Below are positions 40,569-50,841 of a DNA stretch of 64,000 nucleotides, one piece after another. The notes under the pieces are model-generated. The model was not told where the DNA came from, did not search any database, and saw only the letters and a list, made by a program, of their open reading frames with translations. Both the position numbers and the translations under genes were made by a program. The stretch comes from Yersinia alsatica (lineage in GTDB: Bacteria > Pseudomonadota > Gammaproteobacteria > Enterobacterales > Enterobacteriaceae): contig NZ_CABHWW010000003.1 of NCBI RefSeq assembly GCF_902170305.1, positions 60,268 to 124,267 of the forward strand, read 5' to 3'. Position 1 is the first letter of the stretch, and every line of letters starts with the position of its first letter.

Positions 40569-41681
40569 ATGACTGATAATCAACAAAAAGGCTCTTTGTG
40601 GTACAAAATGCACATCGACCTGCCGTTTCTGCTGTGCGTACTGGCGCTGCTGGCTTATAGCGCCTTCGTCATGTGGAGCGCCAGCGGGCAAGATATGGGC
40701 ATGATGGAGCGCAAGGTTGGCCAAATTGCCATGGGCCTGGTTGTCATGCTGGTCATGGCACAGATTCCGCCACGCGTCTATGAAAGCTGGGCGCCCTATC
40801 TCTATTTTGTCTGTGTGATCTTGTTGGTGTTGGTTGATGCATTTGGTCAAATCAGTAAAGGGGCACAGCGGTGGCTAGACTTGGGCTTTATTCGCTTCCA
40901 ACCCTCAGAAATTGCTAAAATTGCCGTTCCATTGATGGTCGCGCGCTTCATGAACCGTGATGTCTGCCCGCCCTCACTGAAAAATACCGGTATCGCGCTG
41001 ATTTTAATCTTTATGCCAACCTTGTTGGTTGCGGCGCAACCCGACCTCGGCACCTCCATTCTGATCGCCTCCTCAGGCCTGTTTGTATTATTCCTTTCAG
41101 GTATGAGTTGGCGCTTAATTGCTATTGCTGCTGTATTAGTTGCTGGGTTTATTCCTATTCTCTGGTTCTTCCTGATGCATGGTTATCAGCGTGACCGGGT
41201 GATGATGCTGCTGGATCCGGAAAGTGATCCGCTAGGTGCCGGCTACCATATTATTCAGTCGAAAATTGCCATTGGTTCGGGTGGATTATCAGGCAAAGGT
41301 TGGCTGCACGGAACACAATCACAGTTGGAATTCTTACCAGAACGCCATACTGACTTTATCTTTGCCGTACTGGCAGAAGAGCTCGGGTTAATTGGGGTTC
41401 TGGTGCTGCTGGCACTCTATTTATGTCTTATTATGCGGGGTCTGGTGATTGCGGCCCATGCGCAAACGACCTTTGGCCGAGTGATGGTCGGCGGATTAAT
41501 GCTGATACTCTTTGTATATGTGTTTGTTAACATAGGTATGGTCAGTGGAATTTTACCTGTGGTTGGCGTACCTTTGCCTTTGGTCAGCTACGGAGGCTCG
41601 GCGCTGATAGTTCTGATGGCCGGGTTTGGTATCGTGATGTCGATACATACTCATCGAAAAATGTTATCTAAGAATTTATAG
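40569..41681 (+). CDS. mrdB: peptidoglycan glycosyltransferase RodA (SEDS family)
   Basis: This 370-residue, roughly ten-helix membrane glycosyltransferase polymerises lipid II with PBP2. It has the E. coli length and SEDS features such as [14 protein letters not shown] and the [11 protein letters not shown]-terminal motif. Confidence 0.98.
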   Translation: MTDNQQKGSLWYKMHIDLPFLLCVLALLAYSAFVMWSASGQDMGMMERKVGQIAMGLVVMLVMAQIPPRVYESWAPYLYFVCVILLVLVDAFGQISKGAQRWLDLGFIRFQPSEIAKIAVPLMVARFMNRDVCPPSLKNTGIALILIFMPTLLVAAQPDLGTSILIASSGLFVLFLSGMSWRLIAIAAVLVAGFIPILWFFLMHGYQRDRVMMLLDPESDPLGAGYHIIQSKIAIGSGGLSGKGWLHGTQSQLEFLPERHTDFIFAVLAEELGLIGVLVLLALYLCLIMRGLVIAAHAQTTFGRVMVGGLMLILFVYVFVNIGMVSGILPVVGVPLPLVSYGGSALIVLMAGFGIVMSIHTHRKMLSKNL

Positions 41682-41690
41682 AGGTGAGCA

Positions 41691-42824
41691 ATGCGTAAGG
41701 AATGGCTTTGGATCGGCATCGCAGGCGTGCTGCTATCAGCATGTACCAGTCAGCCCCCGGCACCCCAGCAACAAGTGCAGCAGACATATAATGGCCCGGT
41801 TGAGGAAATCGGCGGTGCTGAGCCACGCTATGAGCCTTTTAATCCTAATTTTAATCAGGATTACAAAGCCAATGGTCAGTCGTACACCATCGTCAAGGAT
41901 CCACAAAACTTCACGCAAGTGGGTTTGGCGGCCTGGTATGGTGAAGAGGCGAATGGCAATTCCACCGCGACTGGCGAAATCTTCGATCCCAATGCCTTGA
42001 CCGCTGCTCACCCAACGTTGCCCATTCCTAGCTATGTGCGCGTGACTAATATCAGTAATGGCCGCCAAATTGTGGTGCGCGTGAACGACCGTGGCCCATA
42101 TACCCCAGGTCGGGTCATTGATTTATCCAAAGCCGCCGCTGATCGCTTGAATATTTCGAATAATACCAAGGTGAAAATCGACTTTATCAATGTGGCACCG
42201 GATGGCTCATTGTCTGGTCCCGGTATGGTCGGCACGACTATCGCCAAACAAAGCTATGCATTACCCAGTCGCCCAGATTTAACCTCTGGTGGCATGGGGA
42301 CACCAATACAGCAAGATGCTCCAGCAGTGAGTGCGCCAGTACGGCCTATCGATAATAGTAATTTGTCGGGTGCTGATGCCACGCAACCTGTTGCGCCACA
42401 AAGCAGCGGTTTCTTGCGCGCCTCAACTCCAGTACCGGCAGGAGTGTTGGAAAGCTCAGAACCGGCAGTGAGCACAGAAGCATCGATGGGTGCTGAGCCC
42501 GTCAGGCCACCAGTGGTTGCCAACCCAGGCCCGGTAACTTCATCAGCAACCACTTCAACAGCTGCCACCGCATCTGCTGCTAGCACAACAGCGGGTAGCT
42601 ATGGCTATGTGGTTCAAGTTGGAGCATTAAGTGACGCCCAGCGTGCGCAAACTTGGCAGCAAAGTCTGAGCCAACGTTTTGGTGTGCCAGGAAAAGTGGC
42701 GACCAATGGCAGCGTACACCGCGTACAGCTTGGGCCATTCAGTACTCGCCAGCAAGCCGTCGCACTGCAACAGCGCCTGTCGAGCGAAGCACAACAGCAG
42801 TCATTTGTGGTCGCAGCACCTTAA
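41691..42824 (+). CDS. rlpA: RlpA septal lytic transglycosylase / lipoprotein
   Basis: This 377-residue outer-membrane lipoprotein (lipobox LLSAC, Cys about 18) has a double-psi beta-barrel RlpA domain (about 75-170, AAWYGEEANGNSTATGE), a Pro/Ser/Thr/Ala-rich linker of about 100 residues and a C-terminal SPOR domain (about 300-377) binding denuded septal glycan. It follows mrdB by 9 bp. Confidence 0.96.
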   Translation: MRKEWLWIGIAGVLLSACTSQPPAPQQQVQQTYNGPVEEIGGAEPRYEPFNPNFNQDYKANGQSYTIVKDPQNFTQVGLAAWYGEEANGNSTATGEIFDPNALTAAHPTLPIPSYVRVTNISNGRQIVVRVNDRGPYTPGRVIDLSKAAADRLNISNNTKVKIDFINVAPDGSLSGPGMVGTTIAKQSYALPSRPDLTSGGMGTPIQQDAPAVSAPVRPIDNSNLSGADATQPVAPQSSGFLRASTPVPAGVLESSEPAVSTEASMGAEPVRPPVVANPGPVTSSATTSTAATASAASTTAGSYGYVVQVGALSDAQRAQTWQQSLSQRFGVPGKVATNGSVHRVQLGPFSTRQQAVALQQRLSSEAQQQSFVVAAP

Positions 42825-43094
42825 ATCATACATACCTTGTAGCAATTTAAGGTCGCTCTAACAAAAATAACCGTAACATGCCGTACAAACAGGATGTTAC
42901 GGTTGAAAGAATAGTAGTAATCCGGTAGATAATTCGGCCGGTAGAAATGTATAAACGCCACATTGGTGTCTACCCAAATCATTGGCGTTGCGGGTCGTGA
43001 GTGAAAGCCGCTAACCCTGCGATGTCAATGAAGATGGGTATGTTATAGTGTGGCACGTTCTTAACTTACTCCCACGGATGTTGTTGTCCTGATC

Positions 43095-44306
43095 ATGAAA
43101 TATGTAACTACTTCTCGCATTATCAAGAGCCTGGCGCTCGGCACTGTTATTGTTATGAGCGCAGCGTCTGCTGCAAACGCTGATGACGTCAATCTAAAAA
43201 CCATGATCCCCGGCGTGCCACAAATCGACGCGGAAGCTTATGTTCTGATTGATTACAACTCCGGCAAAGTATTGGCAGAAATGAATGCGGATGTGCGCCG
43301 CAACCCAGCCAGTCTGACCAAAATGATGACCAGCTATGTGATTGGGCAGGCCATCAAAGCAGGTAAAATCGGGCCGGAAGATATGGTTACCGTGGGTAAA
43401 GATGCTTGGGCGACCGGCAACCCTGAGTTCAAGGGCTCCTCGCTGATGTTCTTGAAACCGGGTGATCGTGTACCAGTCTCTAAACTGACTCGCGGTATCA
43501 ACCTGCAATCCGGTAACGATGCCTGTGTTGCTATGGCCGACTATGTCGCCGGTAGCCAAGACTCATTCGTTAACCTGATGAATAATTACGTTAATGCGCT
43601 GGGTCTGAAAAACACTCACTTCAAAACCGTTCACGGCTTAGATGCTGATGGGCAGTTCAGTTCGGCTCGCGATATGGCACTGATTGGTCAGGCGCTGATT
43701 CGTGATGTGCCGGATGAATACGCCATTTATAAAGAGAAAGAATTTACTTTCAACAATATCCGTCAGACTAACCGTAATGGTTTGCTGTGGGATACCAGCT
43801 TGAATGTTGATGGTATCAAAACCGGCCATACTGACGCCGCGGGCTACAATCTGGTGGCATCCGCTACCGATGGGCAAATGCGTTTGATTTCAGCAGTTCT
43901 GGGTGGTCACACCTTTAAAGGCCGTGAAACCGAAAGTAAAAAACTGCTGACCTGGGGCTTCCGTTTCTTTGAAACCGTCGCGCCACTGAAAGTCGGTAAA
44001 GAGTTCGCTTCTGAGCCAGTCTGGTTTGGTGACAGTGACCGTGTTCAGCTCGGGGTGGATAAAGACGTTTACTTGACTATCCCACGTGGCCGAATGAAAG
44101 ATCTGAAAGCCAGCTATGTGCTGAATACTCCTGAAATTCATGCCCCACTGGCGAAGAATCAAGTGGTCGGGATGATTAACTTCCAGTTAGATGGCAAAAC
44201 TATCGATCAACGGCCACTGGTCGTCATGAACGAAGTGAAAGAAGGCGGTATCTTTGGCCGCATGGTGGACTACATCAAACTGATGTTCCATCGCTGGTTC
44301 GGCTAA
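43095..44306 (+). CDS. dacA: D-alanyl-D-alanine carboxypeptidase PBP5
   Basis: This 403-residue enzyme trims pentapeptides. A signal peptide ends near ANADD (about residue 30); the active-site SLTK (Ser about 73), SGNDACV near 139 and KTGHT near 242 motifs are present; a C-terminal amphipathic helix anchors it to the membrane. It ends with the expected FHRWFG tail. The 270 bp upstream hold its promoter. Confidence 0.98.
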   Translation: MKYVTTSRIIKSLALGTVIVMSAASAANADDVNLKTMIPGVPQIDAEAYVLIDYNSGKVLAEMNADVRRNPASLTKMMTSYVIGQAIKAGKIGPEDMVTVGKDAWATGNPEFKGSSLMFLKPGDRVPVSKLTRGINLQSGNDACVAMADYVAGSQDSFVNLMNNYVNALGLKNTHFKTVHGLDADGQFSSARDMALIGQALIRDVPDEYAIYKEKEFTFNNIRQTNRNGLLWDTSLNVDGIKTGHTDAAGYNLVASATDGQMRLISAVLGGHTFKGRETESKKLLTWGFRFFETVAPLKVGKEFASEPVWFGDSDRVQLGVDKDVYLTIPRGRMKDLKASYVLNTPEIHAPLAKNQVVGMINFQLDGKTIDQRPLVVMNEVKEGGIFGRMVDYIKLMFHRWFG

Positions 44307-44330
44307 TCTGCTGATTTTCACCCTACAGAC

Positions 44331-44762
44331 CTCAAGAGTGCAGCCAACACTCCTGCGGCTTGAAAGATGACGACAAAGCTATACCCAATAGATTTCAAAT
44401 CGCAGGTAGGCGGCAAATGAGAGAATCCCGATGAGCTTACATTGGTAAGTGACTCGGGTGAGCGAAAGCAGCCAACACACCTGCAGCTTGAATGATGACG
44501 ACAAAGCTATACCCAATAGATTTCAAGTCGCAGGTAGGCGGCAAATGAGAGAATCCCGATGAGCTTACATTGGTAAGTGACTCGGGTGAGCGAAGGCAGC
44601 CAACACACCTGCGGCTTGAAAGATGACGACAAAGCTATACCCAATAGATTTCAAGTCGCAGGTAGGCGGCAAATGAGAGAATCTCGATGAGCTTACATTG
44701 GTAAGTGACTCGGGTGAGCGAAGGCAGCCAACACACCTGCGGCTTGAAAGATGACGGGGATA
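44331..44762. repeat. tandem ERIC array (three full units plus a partial)
   Basis: Three near-identical units begin at 44380, 44508 and 44636, a regular 128-bp period, preceded by a roughly 49-bp right-end fragment from about 44331. Each has the ERIC core GAGCTTACATTGGTAAGTGA. Units differ by only a few bases, so the amplification is recent. It separates dacA from ybeD. Confidence 0.93.
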
Positions 44763-44805
44763 CTTGAAAATCAGCAGACCGACCCTCATATTAAAAATAA
44801 TATGA

Positions 44806-44832
44806 AACTCCCGCTGCGGCGGGAGTTATAAT
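44806..44832 (+). terminator. terminator after dacA and the ERIC array
   Basis: AACTCCCGC-TGCG-GCGGGAGTT forms a 9-bp stem followed by ATAATTTT. Confidence 0.75.
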
Positions 44833-44887
44833 TTTAGAGTCGGATATATTTCATATTGATTTTTCCGGCTACAACCCAGGAGCGCAC

Positions 44888-45151
44888 ATGAAAACTAAAC
44901 TGAACGAACTGCTTGAGTTCCCTTGTTCTTTTACCTACAAGGTAATGGGCATCGCTGAACCTCAGCTGGTTAACCAGGTGGTTGAAGTGGTACAGCGCCA
45001 TGCTCCGGGTGATTATACCCCACAGGTAAAACCGAGCAGCAAAGGCAACTATCACTCCGTTTCCATCACCATCACAGCAACCCATATTGATCAGGTGGAA
45101 ACGCTGTATAAAGAACTGGGCAATCTGGAATTAGTACGGATGGTGTTGTAA
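44888..45151 (+). CDS. ybeD: YbeD (DUF493) protein
   Basis: This 87-residue protein (same length as E. coli YbeD) has an ACT-like fold and unknown function. It lies between dacA and lipB as in E. coli; CCAGGAG precedes the start. Confidence 0.95.
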   Translation: MKTKLNELLEFPCSFTYKVMGIAEPQLVNQVVEVVQRHAPGDYTPQVKPSSKGNYHSVSITITATHIDQVETLYKELGNLELVRMVL

Positions 45152-45388
45152 TTCAGCCCATTTTGCCTATTGGTAAAACATCACATCAATTCAAGCTCGC
45201 CTTATAATGGCTCGGACTGGTTATTCTCTCCGGGCCTTATTTTTACCTTAAATTCTATATTGGTGCCGCTAACTCAATGAATTTAAGTGAAAACCTATTT
45301 TTAAAATCTTAATCTATTTTTTAAAATATCAAAATAGTAGCCCCACACTTCTGGACTGGTATACTGACGCCACCATTTCTGTAACCAG

Positions 45389-46075
45389 ATGATGCCTCGC
45401 TTGCAACAACACAAGATCATTTTACGCCAGCTAGGGTTACAACCCTATGCCCCCGTATCTCAAGCCATGCATAATTTCACTGAGTTTCGTACTGAAGCCA
45501 GTGCCGATGAAATCTGGCTGGTTGAGCATCAGAAAGTTTTTACTCAGGGCCAGGCAGGAAAAGCCGAACATGTTCTGATGCCCGGTGATATACCGGTTAT
45601 CCAAAGTGACCGCGGCGGGCAAGTCACCTATCATGGCCCCGGCCAGCAAGTCATGTATGTCATGATTGATCTCAAACGTGCCAAAGTGGGGGTGCGGCAG
45701 TTAGTCACCGCCATTGAGAACACCGTGATACAAACACTCGCCCATTTTGGTATTGAGTCACAAGCGCGCCCAGATGCGCCCGGTGTTTATGTTGGTCAGC
45801 AGAAAATATGCTCGCTGGGGTTACGCATTCGCCGAGGCTGTTCATTTCATGGTCTGGCATTAAACATTGCCATGGATCTGGAGCCCTTCCAGCGCATTAA
45901 CCCCTGCGGCTATGCCGGAATGCAAATGACGCAAGTCAGTGCGCTGAAAGCCGGTACAACAGTCGCTGATATCCAACCGATATTGGTGCATGAATTTACT
46001 CGCCAACTGGGTTATCCCGAGGCAGAACAACAGCCTTGGTCACTGGCTGACTATGTATCATCTGACGCATTATAA
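45389..46075 (+). CDS. lipB: octanoyl-ACP:protein octanoyltransferase
   Basis: This 228-residue enzyme transfers octanoate from ACP to lipoyl domains. [12 protein letters not shown] near 70, the catalytic Lys in [14 protein letters not shown] near 135 and the catalytic Cys in NPCGYAGM near 170 are present. ATG 45389 or 45392 may be used. Confidence 0.97.
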   Translation: MMPRLQQHKIILRQLGLQPYAPVSQAMHNFTEFRTEASADEIWLVEHQKVFTQGQAGKAEHVLMPGDIPVIQSDRGGQVTYHGPGQQVMYVMIDLKRAKVGVRQLVTAIENTVIQTLAHFGIESQARPDAPGVYVGQQKICSLGLRIRRGCSFHGLALNIAMDLEPFQRINPCGYAGMQMTQVSALKAGTTVADIQPILVHEFTRQLGYPEAEQQPWSLADYVSSDAL

Positions 46076-46244
46076 GTTACCCGCAGCAGCCACTAACACT
46101 TACAAAATTGGGGGCTGAATGGAGTGGGACAAAGATGATATAATTTTTAAACAATTTTCAAATATTTTTTAACGAACGCCACATCCCGTTGAATTTAATG
46201 AAAAATCTCAAATTGAGAGATTCAGAACTGGAACCAGCACGATT

Positions 46245-47210
46245 ATGAGTAAACCGATTCAGATGGAACGCGGCGTCAAATACCGCGACGCAGATAAAAT
46301 GGCGTTAATCCCGATTAAAACCGTGGTTACCGAACGTCAGGAGCTGCTACGTAAACCCGAATGGATGAAAATCAAGCTCCCTGCTGACTCCAGCCGTATT
46401 CAGGGGATCAAAGCAGCAATGCGTAAAAACGGTCTGCACTCGGTTTGCGAAGAGGCATCCTGCCCTAACCTGTCGGAGTGCTTTAACCACGGTACCGCCA
46501 CCTTTATGATCCTCGGCGCTATTTGTACTCGCCGCTGCCCATTCTGCGACGTCGCCCATGGCCGCCCAGTGACCCCTGATGCCAATGAACCAGAGAAACT
46601 GGCTCAGACCATCAAGGATATGGGATTACGCTATGTGGTGATCACCTCGGTTGACCGTGATGATCTCCGTGATGGCGGTGCGCAGCATTTCGCCGATTGT
46701 ATTTCAGCAATCCGCGCCAAGAATCCAACCATTAAAATTGAAACCTTGGTGCCCGATTTCCGTGGTCGTATGGATCGCGCACTGGATATTTTGACTGTCA
46801 CACCACCGGATGTGTTTAACCACAATCTGGAAAACGTTCCTCGGGTATATCGTCAGGTTCGCCCTGGCGCTAACTATGAGTGGTCGCTTAAATTATTAGA
46901 GCGCTTTAAAGAAGCTCACCCTGATATTCCGACCAAGTCTGGTTTGATGGTAGGTTTGGGTGAGACCAATGCAGAAATCGTTGAGGTGATGCGTGATTTG
47001 CGCCGTCACGGGGTAACCATGTTGACACTGGGGCAATATTTACAACCTAGCCGCCACCATTTACCGGTACAGCGCTATGTTAGCCCGGCTGAGTTTGACG
47101 AGATGAAAGCTGAAGCAATGGCGATGGGCTTCACCCACGCAGCTTGCGGCCCATTTGTTCGTTCTTCTTACCATGCTGACCTGCAAGCTAAAGGGTTAGA
47201 AGTCAAATAA
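46245..47210 (+). CDS. lipA: lipoyl synthase
   Basis: This 321-residue radical-SAM enzyme inserts two sulfurs into protein-bound octanoate. The auxiliary cluster [12 protein letters not shown] and the radical [11 protein letters not shown] motifs are intact near 68-91. It has the E. coli length. Confidence 0.98.
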   Translation: MSKPIQMERGVKYRDADKMALIPIKTVVTERQELLRKPEWMKIKLPADSSRIQGIKAAMRKNGLHSVCEEASCPNLSECFNHGTATFMILGAICTRRCPFCDVAHGRPVTPDANEPEKLAQTIKDMGLRYVVITSVDRDDLRDGGAQHFADCISAIRAKNPTIKIETLVPDFRGRMDRALDILTVTPPDVFNHNLENVPRVYRQVRPGANYEWSLKLLERFKEAHPDIPTKSGLMVGLGETNAEIVEVMRDLRRHGVTMLTLGQYLQPSRHHLPVQRYVSPAEFDEMKAEAMAMGFTHAACGPFVRSSYHADLQAKGLEVK

Positions 47211-47287
47211 GCCTATAGGGTCTGAGCTGATGTTCAGACCTGGTTGACTGAAATATTTTATTACACCTTAGGCAGCAGAAAGGCAAA

Positions 47288-47317
47288 AACGGATTTCCAT
47301 TGGAGATCCGTTTTTTT
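47288..47317 (+). terminator. lipA intrinsic terminator
   Basis: AACGGATTTCCA pairs with TGGAGATCCGTT and is followed by TTTTT, about 78 bp after the lipA stop. Confidence 0.88.
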
Positions 47318-47413
47318 GTTATCAGCCATTATCGGATCGCTGATAATGCTGGAGCTAATAGATGACTAATCTTCCGAAGTCGCCTAAATACCGGCTAAAA
47401 CTCGCAGATATAA

Positions 47414-47635
47414 TCAGTCCTTATGCTCAATAGGCGGTGTGGTTTTGGCTTCTGTTGCTGCTTTAGATTCAGCCGTTGTCGTTGCCGCAGGTGCATCATC
47501 ATTGCCCATGGCCTTTTTGAAGCCTTTAAGAGCAGCGCCTAAATCTGCACCCAGCGTCCGCAGCTTGCTGGTGCCAAACAACAACACAATCAATATGCCG
47601 ACTACCAGTAATTTGGTAATACTGAGACCTTCCAT
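47414..47635 (-). CDS. tatE: TatA/E-type twin-arginine translocase subunit
   Basis: This 73-residue single-span protein has an N-terminal helix (SITKLLVVGILIVLLFG), the FGTSKLRTLG hinge and an amphipathic helix, then an Ala/Thr/Glu-rich tail. Sequence and position beside lipA match TatE rather than TatA. ATG 47635 gives the family start; a longer reading adds 7 residues. Confidence 0.92.
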   Translation of the reverse strand: MEGLSITKLLVVGILIVLLFGTSKLRTLGADLGAALKGFKKAMGNDDAPAATTTAESKAATEAKTTPPIEHKD

Positions 47636-47839
47636 ATATACCTTCTTGGTTAGCACTGTTCATTAAATCATGGACTATTTACGAATAAATTATTGATTAA
47701 AACAACAGTAATATGTAACAGATTTCGTTAGTGAACTATGATTTACTCAAGAGTCTGTACTTACTTATTTTTGACTCATTCCGGATGAGACATTGCCGTT
47801 AACATCCCCCTAAAGCAGAAAAAACGAGGGAACCGCCAA

Positions 47840-48892
47840 TTGCCTTATTCAAGTAGAATAAATACCCGCCGATCCGGGTTAAGTTTTGCTAAAAGAACCT
47901 ATTTACCGCGAGCATTTGGCTTAGGTATTGGCATGTTTTGTGTCGGCTCAGTGTTGTACACGGAAAATGCTTCATTGTGGCTATGGATTGCGCTGGCCAT
48001 CAATGGGCTCATCTGGCCACATATTGCATTCCTTCTGGCCCTGCGCTCTGAACAGCCGTTTGAGCAAGAAATAATTAATATGAAAATAGACTCAGCGCTA
48101 GGCGGCGTTTGGGTCGCAATAATGTCATTCAATGCCCTACCATCGATTGTTATTCTCTCCATGATGAGTATGAACAATATTGCCTCGGGTGGAAAAAATG
48201 TTTTCTACAAAGGGCTGGCATTACAAATCGCCTGTAGTTTACTGACCGCATGGATATTTAATTTACCCTTTAGGCCCGAAACATCACCCATCCAAGTTTA
48301 TGCGTGCCTGCCAATGATTATTATCTACCCTTCCCTGCTCGGATTAGTCACCTATCGAACCGCAAAACGTCTGGCCGAAAATAAAGAAGAGTTACTGCGC
48401 ATCAGTGTAAGAGATGGATTGACCGGGCTGTATAACCGCAGACATTGGGAACATCAGCTACATAATCAATTTGACAGCTGTCGGCGCTACCAACACGGTG
48501 CCACACTGATTTTACTTGATATTGATAACTTCAAATCGATTAATGATACCTTTGGTCATGCTGTCGGTGATGAGGCTATTACTGTCCTTGCCGAAGAGCT
48601 ATTGCTGGGGCTGCGAGCCATCGATATTGTTGGCCGCTATGGGGGTGATGAGTTCGGGGCTATTTTGCCCAATACGACGGCGGAGCAAACCAGAGAAGTC
48701 CTTACCAGAATCCAGGAAAAACTGGCCGGTTTAGCCTTTGCCCAAGCCCCCCCTTTACAACTCAAAGTTAGCGCCGGTATTGCCGACTACCGGCACGACA
48801 TGATTAACTATCAGCAATGGCTAAAAGCCGCTGATTCCGCACTGTATTTGGCAAAAGATAATGGCCGTAACCGTATTGAATTAGCGAGTTGA
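47840..48892 (+). CDS. MASE2-GGDEF diguanylate cyclase, AdrA/DgcC-like
   Basis: This 350-residue protein has an N-terminal MASE2 membrane sensor (about 20-180; PRAFGLGIGMF, WPHIAFLLALRS) and a GGDEF domain (about 190-348). The active site is GGDEF with RAID five residues before it, a product-inhibition I-site (RxxD). It resembles E. coli DgcC (AdrA), which drives cellulose and biofilm formation, along its length. It appears to start with TTG after GAGGG. It is divergent from tatE. Confidence 0.85.
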   Translation: MPYSSRINTRRSGLSFAKRTYLPRAFGLGIGMFCVGSVLYTENASLWLWIALAINGLIWPHIAFLLALRSEQPFEQEIINMKIDSALGGVWVAIMSFNALPSIVILSMMSMNNIASGGKNVFYKGLALQIACSLLTAWIFNLPFRPETSPIQVYACLPMIIIYPSLLGLVTYRTAKRLAENKEELLRISVRDGLTGLYNRRHWEHQLHNQFDSCRRYQHGATLILLDIDNFKSINDTFGHAVGDEAITVLAEELLLGLRAIDIVGRYGGDEFGAILPNTTAEQTREVLTRIQEKLAGLAFAQAPPLQLKVSAGIADYRHDMINYQQWLKAADSALYLAKDNGRNRIELAS

Positions 48893-48933
48893 ACAAGGTA
48901 TTCGCACAAGGATACCCATAAGAATAGGTATTT

Positions 48934-49317
48934 ATGTTTAATACATTACTTGCAGTATTTATTGGTGGCGGTGTGGGTAGCGTTGCCCGCTGGCTAGTCA
49001 GCATGAAGCTAAACAGTCTATCAAGCAATATCCCGGTGGGGACACTTATCGTAAACTTGGCGGGTGCCTTTATTATCGGCTTGGCATTAGCCCTATTTAC
49101 CCGAATGACCCATATTGACCCCGTTTGGAAATTACTGATTACCACTGGGTTTTGTGGTGGCCTAACCACGTTTTCCACTTTCTCAGTTGAAGTGGTCTAT
49201 TTAATACAGGATGGGAAATTAGCCTGGGCAGCTGGGACTGTCTTACTTAATTTAGCCGGTTCACTCGCCATGACTATGCTGGCTTTTATGTTGGTCAACT
49301 CTATTGCTAGCCAATAA
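48934..49317 (+). CDS. crcB: fluoride-specific ion channel
   Basis: This 127-residue four-helix membrane protein dimerises to export fluoride. [10 protein letters not shown] near 10-19, a central Asn-bearing helix ([10 protein letters not shown]) and the [13 protein letters not shown] pore motif near 72 are present. No fluoride riboswitch was recognised in the 41 bp upstream. Confidence 0.95.
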   Translation: MFNTLLAVFIGGGVGSVARWLVSMKLNSLSSNIPVGTLIVNLAGAFIIGLALALFTRMTHIDPVWKLLITTGFCGGLTTFSTFSVEVVYLIQDGKLAWAAGTVLLNLAGSLAMTMLAFMLVNSIASQ

Positions 49318-49484
49318 ATTCGCGAGTCAATAAACCATCTATTACTCAGAGTGTTAATAACATTGATTCAGGCACCTATCTTGAGGGGAAAATATTCCTC
49401 ACTGGCGGTCACCCTCTTAATGTTTTCTTAATCTTCGGGCCGGATAATTATTCAGCAAAGAACAGTTAGCCATTGGGGTGACTG

Positions 49485-49595
49485 ATGCGCTGGATAGATT
49501 CTATGTTTAGTGTACCCAAGACTCGGGTTGAATGGATAACAGTGATTTTTTGCCTGTCTATCACCTTCATTTTCTTAAAAGAATATCTCTTTTAA
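49485..49595 (+). CDS. candidate 36-residue single-span membrane protein
   Basis: This ORF has GGGGTGA about 5 bases before the ATG, a charged N-terminal half (MRWIDSMFSVPKTRVEW) and a hydrophobic helix (ITVIFCLSITFIFL) near the C-terminus. It is alone in the 359-bp crcB-cspE gap, which otherwise has only the cspE terminator. I do not recognise the family. Confidence 0.5.
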   Translation: MRWIDSMFSVPKTRVEWITVIFCLSITFIFLKEYLF

Positions 49596-49635
49596 CAAAC
49601 ATCCTTTCTTGTGCCAATTCAATGCCATAAATAAA

Positions 49636-49660
49636 AAACCCGCCTATTGAGGCGGGTTTT
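49636..49660 (-). terminator. cspE intrinsic terminator
   Basis: AAACCCGCC-TATTGA-GGCGGGTTT with flanking A and T runs, able to end transcription from both directions. Confidence 0.9.
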
Positions 49661-49676
49661 AAGAGATATGGGCTAC

Positions 49677-49886
49677 TTAGATAGCGATAACATTAGCAGC
49701 AGATGGCCCTTTAGCACCAGTCGTGATTTCAAATTCTACACGCTGGCCTTCAGCAAGAGTTTTGAAACCGTTGCTAGCGATGGCTGAGAAATGAACGAAA
49801 ACGTCCTTGCTGCCATCTTCTGGGGTGATGAAACCAAAGCCTTTAGCTTCATTGAACCACTTAACGCTACCTTTAATCTTAGACAT
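49677..49886 (-). CDS. cspE: cold-shock protein CspE
   Basis: This 69-residue single cold-shock domain has intact RNP1 (KGFGFIT) and RNP2 (VFVHF) motifs. It binds single-stranded RNA and acts as an RNA chaperone and antiterminator. ATG 49886 is preceded by AAGGTAAG; a long upstream in-frame extension covers the leader and is rejected. The sequence fits CspE by position (after crcB) and length. Confidence 0.96.
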   Translation of the reverse strand: MSKIKGSVKWFNEAKGFGFITPEDGSKDVFVHFSAIASNGFKTLAEGQRVEFEITTGAKGPSAANVIAI

Positions 49887-50159
49887 CAAACTTACCTTTA
49901 CGTGAATGTTGGACACAAAATGTGTGTCAAATACAGTACAGCAATAGAACCGTTTTTTGTCCACGGCAGAGATCACAAAAAACAGAGAAAAAGTGAAAAA
50001 GTCGCCTTTTCTGCTCAATTTATAGCACAGAAATCCATATTTCTTGCTTTTACAACTCACCTTAACTAGGTCTAAAAGACGCGACAAAACCACCAGACTG
50101 TATCTGAAAGCGATTCACCTGTATTATACTTACCCATTGGATTCGCTAATATGAGATGC

Positions 50160-50642
50160 ATGATGAACGGTAGAATAACAACTTTTTTTGAAGATAAAGG
50201 TTTTGGGTTTATCACCGATGAGAACGGAGATAACCGTTATTTTCACGTTATTAAAGTTGCTAATCCCGAGATGATCAAAAAAGGTGCGGAAGTGACTTTC
50301 GAACCGACAACCAATACCAAAGGATTGTCTGCATATGCGGTAAAAGTGGCCATTGAGAGCAAGTATATATTCATTGCCAATGAGAGAATCAAACTCACCA
50401 GCATTAAGTCATTTAATACTTTCACCAAAGAAGTTCCTGCACAGGCTGAGGTTGATAAAGCCAATACCGTCCTCTCAGTAAATTTACTGATGAATAAAAT
50501 CCGGCCGCAGGAAGAAGATATTTCAGAGAAGACCGTGCCATTAAAAATGCTGTCGATTACTACATTCCAAAATGTAACTTATACATTTTCTGAGCATGAA
50601 GTTGATATCGACGCTACGGTGGCGAAGTTGAAAAGTATTTAA
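50160..50642 (+). CDS. cold-shock-domain protein with C-terminal extension
   Basis: This roughly 160-residue protein has an N-terminal cold-shock domain (about 1-65, with EDKGFGFITDENGDNRYFHV replacing VFVHF by YFHV) and about 95 further residues without recognised domains. It is divergent from cspE and shares the intergenic region. ATG 50160 or 50163 is likely, GAGA lying upstream; ATG 50151 has no ribosome-binding site. Function unknown, probably RNA binding. Confidence 0.75.
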   Translation: MMNGRITTFFEDKGFGFITDENGDNRYFHVIKVANPEMIKKGAEVTFEPTTNTKGLSAYAVKVAIESKYIFIANERIKLTSIKSFNTFTKEVPAQAEVDKANTVLSVNLLMNKIRPQEEDISEKTVPLKMLSITTFQNVTYTFSEHEVDIDATVAKLKSI

Positions 50643-50688
50643 TACTGATGCTTTTTTACTGAAGCAGTTGCAGAGTATCCCCCATCAA

Positions 50689-50736
50689 CAGCCCCAAATG
50701 ACATAACGCTGGGGCTGCCCGGGGCCCTCCCCCGGG
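50689..50736. terminator. two adjacent GC-rich hairpins
   Basis: CAGCCCCA/TGGGGCTG (50689-50696, 50710-50717) is followed at once by CCCGGGG/CCCCGGG (50718-50724, 50730-50736). They lie between two convergent genes and may be a bidirectional terminator, though T runs are lacking. Confidence 0.5.
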
Positions 50737-50841
50737 AGACTGATGCTGGCATCCCTGCCCGCTAGCACAAGAAAATCCCTTTGGTATTCTCTGGTGTTGA
50801 CGATAAAACTAACCAAAAATTCAGTCCGTTTTTTGTATTAA

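Noticed and set aside
44331..44762. Repeated units resembling a CRISPR array
   Set aside because: Units are 128 bp, contiguous, palindromic and match the ERIC core; there are no short repeats with unique spacers and no cas genes.
49791..50069. 92-residue ORF opposite cspE
   Set aside because: It is the antisense of cspE and its leader, with no coding features.
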